Source: an uncultured Dialister sp. (lineage in GTDB: Bacteria; Bacillota; Negativicutes; Veillonellales; Dialisteraceae). Taken from it: DNA of 64,000 bases. Each line of letters opens with the position of its first letter. Within the stretch, counting starts at the first letter, position 1. The stretch covers positions 1-64,000 of the forward strand of contig UQJW01000007.1 of assembly GCA_900541485.1 (NCBI GenBank), written 5' to 3'. The translations under genes were made by a program, and so were the position numbers. Positions 8,579 to 17,634 of this stretch are shown here, piece by piece. The notes below the pieces were generated by a model. It was given only the letters and a program-made list of their open reading frames with translations. It was not told the DNA's origin and ran no database searches.

Positions 8579-10135
8579 TTATCTCCGTTCCAACTTAACT
8601 TCAAGACCATATACATTTTCAAAAAGTTCTTTACTTTTTTCAAATATCCACGTCTCCAGTGCCGTGCTTTCTTTACTGTCATATTCAATAAGAAACGATG
8701 CCCCTGACACACGTGCATTTACATCCGTCATCTTTTGACACCGGGACATATCCATAGCTCTTGCCAGCCGGAAAACCGCAATTAATTTTAGTGCAACAAT
8801 TTTAGCCAAATCAGATAAAACCCGGAATGGCTCCTCTTCGTCTCCCGGAACTCGTTTGTGATCATAATAAACAATACAGGCAACAATATCCTTTTCTTTA
8901 TCAGATATACCGAAAATATCCGTCCCTCTGATTATGTTCCAGGCATGCTCCTGCGAATTCAGCAAGTTTACATATTTTCCTACTTGGTAAAGAATAATTG
9001 CCATCCGCAACAACACTTCATCTCTTTCTGTCAGCCCGCTTTTCTTTCCAAGTCCTGAAATAATTGCATGACTATACTCTTCTAAAGCCTCGGCATGCAT
9101 AGGCTCATAATAATAAGATTTTGCTATAGCCCGCGTGAGCTCTATATTTTGTTTCCTCATATAAGCAAGAGCGGTATCCTTTGTTCGGACAGCCCCATAA
9201 AAAGTAGCTACCGCCTCAACAAAGGTCGTACCGAATAATACAATATGCTCAGGGAATACATTATCAAGTATTTCTTTATATATGTGAATCGTCGGTAAAA
9301 CCGTCATCGCCCATGTTTCACTGATTTTATATTTTTGACGAATTCTTGATGGTGATAAAAAACCTGCCACTTCATATAATTTTTGGAAACTGTCGTTATG
9401 AATCTCAATTCTGCCTGCCTCATCCATTTTAAAATTCATGAGACTTGCTACAATTCTTGCTTCTCGACCTGACAAAATAACATTGGAAGGATTGTAATGA
9501 TGGATTTCCATCCATAACGGCTTTAAGATAGTATGCAAATACGCTGCCATAGCAAAAGGAAAATCTCTGGAATCCCTCTGATTGGCCTTAAAGGTTTCCA
9601 AAAGGCGAAGCGTTCCGATATGAGCATTATGCTGATACTGGAGAGCACCGTTTTTCCAAACTGTCATCCCTACGCAACCTGAAGTGATATCTATAAAGAG
9701 AAAACTGTCTGCTGAATCATACTTTTTTTCAAGAATTAACTGCTTCATATGATGTTGCAATAAAAAGTGTTTATAATAAATTTCCTGGGGCATATCCACA
9801 ACATCTACCAAGAACCCTGTATTGACGCGAATCAAGTCTAAAATGGGGCGCCAATTCTCCGCCTCTCTCAATACGGCAGTAGCATACACCTTATAATCTT
9901 TGACCCGGTAATCATTTAAAAGTTGCCTCAATCCGTTCAACATATCACAAAGTCGACGAATGGAAGAAAACGATAATTTCTTATTAAGAAAGACCTCTTC
10001 GCCAAAAGACGTCTCTTTTCTTACTTCTTCGATAATCCGGATATCATTTATATTTTTGTACTCCACAATCCTCATAGAGAGATTTGACGAACCAATATGA
10101 ATAATCCCATAAATAAGTGCATCCGTATCTGCCAT
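8579..10135 (-). CDS. Degenerate Ppx/GppA-HD paralogue linked to ppk1
   Basis: The 518-aa protein has the same two-part plan as exopolyphosphatase/pppGpp phosphatase: an actin-fold half followed by an HD-like half. Key residues are changed. The first phosphate loop reads IIHIGSSN (His13 where the family has Asp), the usual SGxEEA reads MPQEIYY (one Glu replaced), the second loop reads FIDITSGCVG, and the HD motif reads LYQVGKYVNLL. By contrast the paralogue starting at 10401 keeps all of these. I infer an enzyme of altered activity or a non-catalytic binding protein for polyphosphate or (p)ppGpp. It is co-transcribed with ppk1. Confidence 0.8.
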   Translation of the reverse strand: MADTDALIYGIIHIGSSNLSMRIVEYKNINDIRIIEEVRKETSFGEEVFLNKKLSFSSIRRLCDMLNGLRQLLNDYRVKDYKVYATAVLREAENWRPILDLIRVNTGFLVDVVDMPQEIYYKHFLLQHHMKQLILEKKYDSADSFLFIDITSGCVGMTVWKNGALQYQHNAHIGTLRLLETFKANQRDSRDFPFAMAAYLHTILKPLWMEIHHYNPSNVILSGREARIVASLMNFKMDEAGRIEIHNDSFQKLYEVAGFLSPSRIRQKYKISETWAMTVLPTIHIYKEILDNVFPEHIVLFGTTFVEAVATFYGAVRTKDTALAYMRKQNIELTRAIAKSYYYEPMHAEALEEYSHAIISGLGKKSGLTERDEVLLRMAIILYQVGKYVNLLNSQEHAWNIIRGTDIFGISDKEKDIVACIVYYDHKRVPGDEEEPFRVLSDLAKIVALKLIAVFRLARAMDMSRCQKMTDVNARVSGASFLIEYDSKESTALETWIFEKSKELFENVYGLEVKLERR

Positions 10136-10349
10136 TTGAGACCCTCATTTCTAAAAGAAAATATTCACTCCGATATCTAGTATTTTTATTAATTGTATTA
10201 TACTAAAAAAACGTAATGAAGAGGTAAATTTTATCTAAATTTATGTATGACTCTCTTTTCCACTATTTTGTATACTACCTGTTTTTATAAAACCAATAAA
10301 TCCATTTATTTCTGACTCGTACGAAACTTTACATCTTTTTATTCAATTC

Positions 10350-10381
10350 ATTTATTATTTATTGTACAATAAATAATAAAT
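10350..10381. promoter_or_regulatory. 32-bp perfect palindrome before ppx
   Basis: Two 16-base arms, ATTTATTATTTATTGT and its exact complement, meet at a central GT/AC with no spacer. The palindrome ends 19 bases before the ppx ATG and immediately precedes its AAAGGAG ribosome site. It sits in the 265-bp gap between divergent genes. There is no T-tract, so an operator or an mRNA 5' hairpin is more likely than a terminator. Confidence 0.6.
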
Positions 10382-10400
10382 ATATATAAAGGAGCGCACA

Positions 10401-11975
10401 ATGAACCATATAGCTATTATTGATCTTGGTTCTAATTCTATCCGGTTTATTATTATGCAAGTAAGTAAATCGGGTACCTATAAACTTATTTATCAGGAAA
10501 AAAAATCTATCCGGCTGGCAGAAGGAATGAATCCTTCATCTCCATTTTTAACCGAGGCGGCACAGCAAAGAGCTATAGACTGTTTAAAAGTATATCGCCA
10601 TGTTGCAAACATGCATCACGTGACTAAAATACTTGCCGTGGCAACAGCTGCCGTAAGAAACGCTAAAAATGGTGCTTCATTTTTAAAAAGAGTTCGGACC
10701 AGCACTCATATTCCCATGACTATAATAAGCGGGAAACAGGAGGCCGCCTTAGGTTTTTCAGGAGTAATTCATACAATAGATACTTCCGACTTCCTTCTTT
10801 TTGATTTAGGCGGTGCCAGTATAGAAATCTCATTGGTAAAGGATAAAAAAAGAATCCATTCTGTAAGTATCCCTATCGGTGCTGTCACATTAACAGAGAA
10901 GTTCCAATCTGCCGGTACCGTTTCCGGCGGAGATATCAAAAAAATCCAATCTTTTGTTGTAAAAGAGCTGAGAACTATTCCATGGATTCCAAAAAAAGCC
11001 TGCCCGGTGGTCGGAGTCGGCGGAACTGTCAGAAATCTCGCAAAAATCTATCAACGAAATATCGGATACCCTCTCCCAAAACTTCACAATTATCAAATGC
11101 CTGCAAACGGATTATTTTCTGTCATTAATACCATTACTTCGTCAACCCCGGAAGAAAGAAAAAAAATATCCGGGCTCTCTTCGGAAAGAACAGATATAAT
11201 TATTGCAGGAGCACTCCTTGTTGGCGAGATAATAAAATATACGCATGCAAAGGAAATGACTATTTCCGGTTGCGGCCTCAGGGAAGGAATTTTTTATCAT
11301 TGGTATGATCCGATTTATGACAGAGACCGATCTCATTGTAAAGATATGTTAATTTCTTCTGCTAAAAATTATGCCGCTACCTTGGCCTTATCGGAAAAGT
11401 CTCATGCAAAATATGTAACAGCACTTGCACTTTCCATGTTTGATCAGTGGCAAAAAAATCACGGACTTCCCGAAAGAATGCGTATGCTGCTTTATACGGC
11501 GGCTTTATTACATGATTCCGGAAAAATCATCAACTACTACAGCCATGCCAGGCACAGCGGTTACATGATAGCAAATGCCCATATCTTCGGCTGGTCACAT
11601 AAAGAGCAGATTATGTGCGCTTTAATCGCCACCTTTCACCACGGTTTTTCTGGACGGATTTTGAAATCTTTAAAAGAATCCCGTTTGCTTACTGCAGAAA
11701 ATATAGAACAGATAAAACTTTTATCCGGTTTTCTTTCTTTAGCAGAAGGTCTCGATGAAAGTTATGAGCAATGTGTTTCCCAAGTTATTTGCACTTACTC
11801 AAAAGGATATGATATCCGAATCTACCTTAATCGAGAGGATTTTGAAGTCCCTGCTCACGCTACGCAAAAAACAATGCTCTCTTTTCAAAAATTAACCCGT
11901 TCTCCACTTTCTATCCAGTGGTTTCCCGGAAGCCAAAAGGAATCATTAATCAAAAAACTGGCCGCTGTTTTATAA
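10401..11975 (+). CDS. ppx: Exopolyphosphatase / pppGpp phosphatase with HD domain
   Basis: A 524-aa full-length Ppx/GppA protein that removes terminal phosphates from polyphosphate or converts pppGpp to ppGpp. Motifs are intact: IAIIDLGSNSIRFI (about 4-17), ISGKQEAALGFSG, LLFDLGGASIEIS and VGGTVRNLA in the actin-like half, then LLHDSGKIINYYSHARHSGYMIAN in the HD half, with a later HH pair. AAAGGAG precedes the ATG. It is divergent from the ppk1 unit and is behind a large palindrome. Which substrate dominates cannot be told from sequence. Confidence 0.9.
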   Translation: MNHIAIIDLGSNSIRFIIMQVSKSGTYKLIYQEKKSIRLAEGMNPSSPFLTEAAQQRAIDCLKVYRHVANMHHVTKILAVATAAVRNAKNGASFLKRVRTSTHIPMTIISGKQEAALGFSGVIHTIDTSDFLLFDLGGASIEISLVKDKKRIHSVSIPIGAVTLTEKFQSAGTVSGGDIKKIQSFVVKELRTIPWIPKKACPVVGVGGTVRNLAKIYQRNIGYPLPKLHNYQMPANGLFSVINTITSSTPEERKKISGLSSERTDIIIAGALLVGEIIKYTHAKEMTISGCGLREGIFYHWYDPIYDRDRSHCKDMLISSAKNYAATLALSEKSHAKYVTALALSMFDQWQKNHGLPERMRMLLYTAALLHDSGKIINYYSHARHSGYMIANAHIFGWSHKEQIMCALIATFHHGFSGRILKSLKESRLLTAENIEQIKLLSGFLSLAEGLDESYEQCVSQVICTYSKGYDIRIYLNREDFEVPAHATQKTMLSFQKLTRSPLSIQWFPGSQKESLIKKLAAVL

Positions 11976-11986
11976 TTTTTCCACAC

Positions 11987-12027
11987 AAAAACCCTCATGT
12001 ATTCTTTTAAATACATGAGGGTTTTTA
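11987..12027. terminator. Bidirectional terminator between ppx and queF
   Basis: Perfect 12-bp stem ACCCTCATGTAT/ATACATGAGGGT with an A-run on the left and a T-run on the right, between the convergent ppx (+) and queF (-) genes. Confidence 0.9.
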
Positions 12028-12034
12028 TTGCCAA

Positions 12035-12523
12035 TTAACGATTATGGATATTTTCAGGGTTTAAATCATGATTTAACAGCCTGTATCGCGCAAAATCTTT
12101 CCATTCCGTACCGGGGATTCCATAATTACAATACGGATCTATCGATAATCCGCCGCGGGGAAGAAATTTTCCCCACACTTCTATATAACGGGGGCTCAAT
12201 AATTTAATCAAATCCTTCATAATCATATTGACACAGTCTTCATGAAAATCTCCATGATTTCTATAACTGAACAAATATAATTTGAGTGATTTACTTTCCA
12301 CAATATATCGATCGGGAATGTAAGAAATATAAATCGTTGCAAAATCAGGTTGTCCTGTTTTGGGGCATAAACTTGTAAATTCAGGGCAATTAAATTTAAT
12401 AAAATAATCATTTTCCGGATGTGCATTAGGTATTTTTTCCAATAGCCCCGGATTATAATCCATATCATATATTGTATTTTGATTTCCTAACGATTTTAAA
12501 CTCTCAATTCCTTTTCTTTCCAT
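12035..12523 (-). CDS. queF: NADPH-dependent preQ0 reductase QueF
   Basis: QueF reduces the nitrile preQ0 to the amine preQ1 for queuosine tRNA modification. The 162-aa unimodular type I form is seen: [19 protein letters not shown] includes the conserved region after the catalytic Cys ([14 protein letters not shown]), then [22 protein letters not shown] with the QueF motif (E-SKSLK-Y--S-R). AAGGAGGAGTTATA precedes the ATG. It is 47 bases after the ECF transporter T gene and probably rides on that transcript, though no functional link is obvious. Confidence 0.95.
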   Translation of the reverse strand: MERKGIESLKSLGNQNTIYDMDYNPGLLEKIPNAHPENDYFIKFNCPEFTSLCPKTGQPDFATIYISYIPDRYIVESKSLKLYLFSYRNHGDFHEDCVNMIMKDLIKLLSPRYIEVWGKFLPRGGLSIDPYCNYGIPGTEWKDFARYRLLNHDLNPENIHNR

Positions 12524-12570
12524 TATAACTCCTCCTTTCTTGTACGTTTCGGCATGCCTTTATTAAACTA

Positions 12571-13254
12571 CTAAAAACTATATAAAATCCGGCCCGCAAT
12601 AACACCTATTGTAATTATACAAGTAAGCCCCATGATTCCATAGTCCGGGATTTTAGGTGCCACACTTTCCGTAAAAGTACGTTTTGAACCTCCAAATCCA
12701 CGCAACTCCAATGATAATGCCATCGTTTCACTTCGCCCAAGTGATCGGAGCATAATCGGTCTTACTACGGACATGTAACGTTTGATTTGTTTAATAAAAT
12801 TTCCTTGAATAGCAAGTCCGCGGCAAGCCTGAGCCTCTGCTACCGCTCTATTTTCTTCTATAAAATCAGGAACAAACCTGAGGCCTGCGGTAAACATAAA
12901 AGCGTACTCATAAGGTACTTTTAGCTGCATAACCATAGCTGCCGTCAAATCTTGTAACTTGACGGTGGCAAGAAGATAAATAAATATAATCGTCATTCCA
13001 AGCATCCGTAGCGAGGCAACCACCGACTCCTTCTCGGTTCCTCCCCCGATATACTCGATGATTCCGAGACAAAAAGCAAATATAAATAACATAAATAAGG
13101 CTTTTAAGTTATTGAACAGCTCTCCGGATATAAGCAAAATGCATATTTCAAAAAAACACAAGACACAGAGACTCACAGGCTCGTGGAGAACTATCGCCCA
13201 AACTGCAGTAGCCAAAGTAAGGAGAATTTTGGTAATCGGTACTAAATTTCTCAT
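12571..13254 (-). CDS. ecfT: ECF transporter transmembrane protein EcfT
   Basis: A 227-aa membrane subunit that couples ATP hydrolysis to an S component. It has about five hydrophobic segments and the two cytoplasmic coupling motifs of the family, AQACRGLAIQG (about 138-148) and LELRGFGG near 185. The start overlaps the upstream ATPase stop (ATGA). It is the third gene of the Trp-T-box operon, so it likely serves tryptophan or an indole compound. Confidence 0.9.
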   Translation of the reverse strand: MRNLVPITKILLTLATAVWAIVLHEPVSLCVLCFFEICILLISGELFNNLKALFMLFIFAFCLGIIEYIGGGTEKESVVASLRMLGMTIIFIYLLATVKLQDLTAAMVMQLKVPYEYAFMFTAGLRFVPDFIEENRAVAEAQACRGLAIQGNFIKQIKRYMSVVRPIMLRSLGRSETMALSLELRGFGGSKRTFTESVAPKIPDYGIMGLTCIITIGVIAGRILYSF

Positions 13255-14069
13255 TTCGCCATCTCTCCTTTCACTTGTAAATAAGTATTACAAAAATCTG
13301 TCATATTTCTACAGTAAGAAGCTCCCGGAAGTCTACGACCCAAGAGAACCGACGGCGGATAAGCGAGTCCCCAATTTTCAGGCCTGTATTCTGCAGAAAA
13401 AAGTTCTTCCGGTTTTCCATCAAAAGCAATGCCCTTATCGGCAATAACAATAACGCGTGTACACTCACTGGCAACAATATCCATGTCATGCGTAACGAGA
13501 ATAATGGTAATTCCCAGACGTTTCAAGCGGTTCATGAGTTTCATCAGCTTTTTCTTTTCTGCCCCATCCTGCCCGCTTGTCGGTTCATCAAGGACCAGAT
13601 ACTCTGTATTCATAGCAAGCCCGGATGCAATAGCAACTCTTTGTTGGTCACCACGAGATAAGATTCTGGGGTATTCCTCTGCGAGTTCAAAAATATCTGT
13701 ATCCATCATGGCCCGGTCTACAATTTCATCAAGTTCCTTTCCACGTTTCCCTTGCTGGTAAGGCCCAAAAGCAATCTCTTCCCTGACTGTAGGCATAAAC
13801 ATTTGGCGATCCGGTTGCTGAAATACATATCCGATAAAGCGACTCCTTTCTGCCGCTGTTTTATTTGTTACGTTATTTTTGTTATATAGAATAAATCCTC
13901 TTGTCGGTTTTTCTAAACCGGTCAACAGACGGGTAACTGTAGTTTTTCCGCTGCCATTTCTTCCCGTTATAGCCACAAACTCTCCTTTGTCAAAAGAAAG
14001 AGAAACATCTGACAATACAGTCGGGCTATTCTTTGTATATTGAAAGCTTACATGATCCAACTCAAGCAT
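13251..14069 (-). CDS. ecfA: ECF transporter ATPase (EcfA)
   Basis: A 272-aa ABC ATPase: Walker A GRNGSGKTTV (about 36-45), Q-loop YVFQQPDRQMF, signature LSRGDQQRVAIA and Walker B YLVLDEPTSGQD, with a switch His in VTHDMD. The signature LSRGD departs from LSGGQ and may make the two ATP sites unequal with the upstream partner, which has a canonical signature. Its start overlaps the upstream gene by 8 bases. Confidence 0.92.
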   Translation of the reverse strand: MLELDHVSFQYTKNSPTVLSDVSLSFDKGEFVAITGRNGSGKTTVTRLLTGLEKPTRGFILYNKNNVTNKTAAERSRFIGYVFQQPDRQMFMPTVREEIAFGPYQQGKRGKELDEIVDRAMMDTDIFELAEEYPRILSRGDQQRVAIASGLAMNTEYLVLDEPTSGQDGAEKKKLMKLMNRLKRLGITIILVTHDMDIVASECTRVIVIADKGIAFDGKPEELFSAEYRPENWGLAYPPSVLLGRRLPGASYCRNMTDFCNTYLQVKGEMAK

Positions 14070-15546
14070 GGCCTGCCTCCTTTTTCATGGAATTCAGTAC
14101 AGAAAACTCTGCATCATGAATATTTAAAAACGGTTTTTCAAATCTGATGCCCGCCTTTTCCAACGTAAGCTGTGCTTTATACATATCCGGAATGGCTTCT
14201 TCATATATATGATTTTGATTCATATATTTCATGACTTCTTCCGGTGTCCCATCACTGATAATTCTGCCTTCATCCATTAAAATAAACCTCGTTGCATAAG
14301 GCAATGTAGCTTCCAAGTGATGCTCTGCCACAATGACTGTCAGCCCCGCCTTTTGATTGAGCTCTCCCACCATTTCGTAAAATTCTTTAATTCCTTCCGG
14401 ATCCAATGCGGAAGTCGGTTCATCAAATACAAGAACTTCCGGTTCCTCCGCCAATACAGCCGCCACGACTAATCTCTGACGCTGACCGCCTGAAAGAGTC
14501 GATACCTTTCTATCTTCAAGTCCGTCCAAATGTACTTTTTTCAAAGCCTGTTGTGACCGCTTTTTTATTTCTTCACGAGAGAACCCGTGATTTTCCAATG
14601 TAAATGCCATCTCTTCTCCCACCGTAAGTGTCACAATCTGGGCAGAATAATCTGCTAAAATGACGCCGATACTGGATGCCAAGTCTGAAATCTCCGTCTG
14701 TGTAACCGCCTTGCCTCCGGTATACACCATTCCCTCCATTCTGCCTCCATAGTAGTGAGGAATTGCTCCCGCCATCGACATGAGTAATGTTGTTTTTCCT
14801 GCCCCGTTAGGCCCGGTTATAACTATAAACGAACCTTGTTTAGCCGCCATAGAAACATCAGTTAGCGCTGCCTTTTTAGAAACCGGATATGTATAGGTTA
14901 AATGTTCTACACTGATGACTCCTTCTTCTTTTTGTTTCAGAATCAGACCGCTATGATTACTGTCTTCTACTTCATCTGTCATCATATAATTCATAGATTT
15001 GAATAGTTTTAATGCAGGGAAATACAAGAACGGAGTAATAATTGCATTACCCACCCCCACTAATACAACCATGGGAAGAATCACATACAAATATACATTT
15101 AAAGGAATTCCAACCATCAGTGTCAAGATGGATACAAAAATGAATCCACTTACCAATGTTGTTATAAACCCTGCCAACATAGGACGCAAAGAAAACTTTC
15201 CAATTTTTATGGGTGGTACAGAATGAGCAAAAAAGCCTGCTACGAAAGCACCTGCAAATTCACTGCAAAAATTACCGTAAGGAAAAGCTGATTTTGAGGT
15301 GAATACTTCCATAAGTGCTGCCACCATACAAATCCCCAGGCACTGCTTATATGTCGGTTTTGTCAAAAGAATAGCCACCACATAAGTAGCTATCATCCAG
15401 TTCGGTGTAAAGCCGGCCACAGAGGGTGATACCAGGTGCAGTAACATCCCGACTGCCAGCATCAAGGTCGAAATCGTAAGCCAGCGGAATTTACCACCTC
15501 TTGATTTAATAAATATCAGTTGTGATACATCTTTAACCGCTTCCAT
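14062..15546 (-). CDS. Fused ECF S-like membrane domain + ABC ATPase (predicted Trp importer)
   Basis: The 494-aa protein joins two parts. Residues 1-190 contain about five hydrophobic segments (for example TLMLAVGMLLHLVSP, NWMIATYVVAILL, PMLAGFITTLVSGFIFVSIL), resembling a substrate-binding S component such as TrpP. Residues 210-440 are an ABC ATPase with GPNGAGKTTLL, LSGGQRQRLVVAA and VLVFDEPTSALD. Substrate binding and ATP hydrolysis are usually separate ECF subunits. It is preceded by a tryptophan-specific T-box, so tryptophan or a precursor is the likely substrate; this rests on regulation plus the fold, not on a defined binding site. Confidence 0.8.
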   Translation of the reverse strand: MEAVKDVSQLIFIKSRGGKFRWLTISTLMLAVGMLLHLVSPSVAGFTPNWMIATYVVAILLTKPTYKQCLGICMVAALMEVFTSKSAFPYGNFCSEFAGAFVAGFFAHSVPPIKIGKFSLRPMLAGFITTLVSGFIFVSILTLMVGIPLNVYLYVILPMVVLVGVGNAIITPFLYFPALKLFKSMNYMMTDEVEDSNHSGLILKQKEEGVISVEHLTYTYPVSKKAALTDVSMAAKQGSFIVITGPNGAGKTTLLMSMAGAIPHYYGGRMEGMVYTGGKAVTQTEISDLASSIGVILADYSAQIVTLTVGEEMAFTLENHGFSREEIKKRSQQALKKVHLDGLEDRKVSTLSGGQRQRLVVAAVLAEEPEVLVFDEPTSALDPEGIKEFYEMVGELNQKAGLTVIVAEHHLEATLPYATRFILMDEGRIISDGTPEEVMKYMNQNHIYEEAIPDMYKAQLTLEKAGIRFEKPFLNIHDAEFSVLNSMKKEAGHA

Positions 15547-15572
15547 AACAATTCCTCCTTAAATCGGTAAAT

Positions 15573-15831
15573 AAAAAATCCTTTCATCCACTCCTTGCAT
15601 TTCTGCAAAGGGACGAAAGGAAATGATTCCGCGGTGCCACCCTAATTGACTAAAAAGTCCTACTTACTGGTTACCCATCTCTTTTTAACGGAAGAACCGG
15701 CAGTTCCTACCCCATTACGGCTCAGGCTGCATCTCATGGGTCCATTCATAATAAATGATATTCCGGGCTTCCACCATACGCCGGCTCTCTATGATATCAA
15801 ATCATTACTACTACTCCCAGTCATTGATATT
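15573..15831 (-). promoter_or_regulatory. T-box riboswitch, tryptophan (UGG) specifier
   Basis: The minus-strand leader has the universal T-box AGGGTGGCACCGCGG (15629-15643) that pairs with an uncharged tRNA acceptor end, the AGTA-type stem I bulge (GGGAGTAGTAG) and AGAGAG. Stem I contains GAATGGACC, placing TGG (15742-15744) as the specifier codon for tRNA-Trp. After the antiterminator, CCTTTCGTCC (15611-15620) pairs with GGATGAAAGG and is followed by six T: the terminator. Uncharged tRNA-Trp would therefore switch on the transporter operon. Confidence 0.93.
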
Positions 15832-15837
15832 AGACTG

Positions 15838-15866
15838 AGTATATCATTCTATTTTTTTTATGTCAA
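15838..15866 (-). promoter_or_regulatory. Promoter of the T-box/ECF operon
   Basis: Minus-strand TTGACA (15861-15866), 17-base spacer, TATACT (15838-15843). This gives a start near 15831 and a T-box leader of about 285 nt. Confidence 0.85.
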
Positions 15867-15878
15867 TCTATTTTAATA

Positions 15879-16736
15879 CTAATTTTTATCCCCCTGATGA
15901 ATAACCAATTGGGGGAATGGAATAGAAATACCGGCTTCATCAAAAGCTTTTTTCACTTTTATATATAACTGATTTTGTGCGTCATAATATTTTATACGTT
16001 CCACCTGTGCTCTCACATAGATGCGGATACTGGAATCTGCCATGCCGCTTACATAAATAGGCATATCAGCTCCGTTTAAAACATACTCATCATCACGGAA
16101 TACTTTTTTCAAAATTTCAATGCATTTTACTAAATCGGTTTCGTACCCGACATCAAAAGTAAATTCAATATTTCTCGTAATAAAGGTCGAATAATTTTTT
16201 ATAATGCTGTTTGTTAACTGTGAATTTGGAATGGAAATCATTTGATTTCCCAACGTGGATATTTCTGTATACATAATCCGTATATCAACCACGGTTCCCT
16301 CGTGAGTTCCCACTTGTATGTAATCGCCTACTTTAAAAGGGCGAAAAATCAAAATAAATATACCTGAAGCAATATTACCCACATTATCTTTAAGGCCGAG
16401 ACCAATAGCAAGACCGAGACCGCCGAAAGCAGCTACTAATGTACTGGGAGCAACTCCCACAGTTTCCAATGCCATAATTAAAACAACAGCCAATGATAAA
16501 AAGAAAATGATTTCTGATACAAAGCTGTTTGCCAACGGATCTGCACTGCTTCTGTTTAAAACACGCCGAACTGCACTTCTAAGCCACCGGCATATCATAT
16601 AGCCGATAGCAAGAATTAAGATTGCCTGGATGATATCAATCCCTTTGTTAATAATAAATTCATCCATCCCTTGTACCAATTTCCTGGTAAAATCTACTTC
16701 CTCTTCAACAAGTTTTCCGACGATATTATCCTGCAC
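15879..16736 (-). CDS. MscS-family mechanosensitive channel
   Basis: A 285-aa small-conductance channel protein that relieves osmotic pressure. After an N-terminal amphipathic part come three hydrophobic segments; the pore-lining TM3 is GVAPSTLVAAFGGLGLAIGLGLKDNVGNIASG (about 90-122) with the typical Gly/Ala pattern. It is followed by the beta domain (FKVGDYIQVGTHEGTVVDI) and the C-terminal cage. Translation probably starts at GTG after GGAAGG. It is transcribed toward folD. Confidence 0.93.
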   Translation of the reverse strand: MQDNIVGKLVEEEVDFTRKLVQGMDEFIINKGIDIIQAILILAIGYMICRWLRSAVRRVLNRSSADPLANSFVSEIIFFLSLAVVLIMALETVGVAPSTLVAAFGGLGLAIGLGLKDNVGNIASGIFILIFRPFKVGDYIQVGTHEGTVVDIRIMYTEISTLGNQMISIPNSQLTNSIIKNYSTFITRNIEFTFDVGYETDLVKCIEILKKVFRDDEYVLNGADMPIYVSGMADSSIRIYVRAQVERIKYYDAQNQLYIKVKKAFDEAGISIPFPQLVIHQGDKN

Positions 16737-16776
16737 TGTATAAATACCTTCCTTTTAAACAAAATCAGATTATCTT

Positions 16777-17622
16777 TTATCTTTTGCATACAGCTTGCTC
16801 TCCGGCTTTTATGAGCGATTCTATGACCATAGTTGTCGTGACTGCACCAACTCCACCGGGCACCGGTGTCACTGCTCCTGCTACAGGTAATACAGATTCA
16901 TAATCTGCATCTCCCACTGTTTTACCGTCTATCCGATTAATTCCCACATCTATGACGATTGCACCTTTTTTAATCATATCCCCACTTAAGCTGTAAGGAT
17001 GTCCGACCGCAACGACAATAATATCGGCTTCTTGTGTAATTTCTTTCAAATTTCGGCTTCGGGAGTGACAGATAGTAACAGTAGCATTCTTATTTAAGAG
17101 CATCATAGAAACCGGCTTCCCTATAACATTACTTCTTCCGAGTATCACAACTCTTTTACCTTCCACCGTAATGTCGTAACTTTCAAGTATTTCCATAACA
17201 GCACGAGGGGTACATCCGAAAAAACCGTCCCGCCCTGAAAATAACCGCCCTGCATTAACTGTTGTCAGCCCGTCTATATCTTTATCAGGATATATTAAAT
17301 CAATAATTTTTTGAGTACAGATATGATCCGGTAACGGCATCATCATCAAAATTCCTGTAACGGCAGCATCATTATTCAGACGGGAAATTAAATTTTCTAA
17401 CTCCGTCTCAGTTACTTGGTTATCTCTTTTTAACAGCTCTGATTGAATTCCGTATTTTTTAGCCACCTTTTGCATAAAAGCAGCATACATAGCGGATGAG
17501 GGATTGTCCCCTGTTAAAATAATTGCCAACTTGGGCGTATAATTGTAATTTTTTAAATTTTCCAACCGTTTTTTGAGTCGGTTTTCAAGAGCTGCTGCCA
17601 CTTTTTTCCCATCAAGTATCAT
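16777..17622 (-). CDS. folD: Bifunctional methylene-THF dehydrogenase/cyclohydrolase FolD
   Basis: FolD interconverts 5,10-methylene-, methenyl- and 10-formyl-THF with NADP. The 281-aa length is usual. Motifs: SAMYAAFMQKVAKKYGI with the catalytic Tyr-Lys region (YAAFMQKVAKK), LMMMPLPDHI, RSNVIGKPVSMML in the Rossmann fold and TPVPGGVGAVTTTMV at the end. It starts 12 bases after fhs, forming a C1 unit that links formate to folate one-carbon carriers. Confidence 0.96.
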   Translation of the reverse strand: MILDGKKVAAALENRLKKRLENLKNYNYTPKLAIILTGDNPSSAMYAAFMQKVAKKYGIQSELLKRDNQVTETELENLISRLNNDAAVTGILMMMPLPDHICTQKIIDLIYPDKDIDGLTTVNAGRLFSGRDGFFGCTPRAVMEILESYDITVEGKRVVILGRSNVIGKPVSMMLLNKNATVTICHSRSRNLKEITQEADIIVVAVGHPYSLSGDMIKKGAIVIDVGINRIDGKTVGDADYESVLPVAGAVTPVPGGVGAVTTTMVIESLIKAGEQAVCKR

Positions 17623-17634
17623 TTAATCCCTCTT

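Noticed and set aside
12524..12570. preQ1 riboswitch before queF
   Set aside because: Only 47 bases separate it from ecfT and no preQ1 aptamer pattern is seen.
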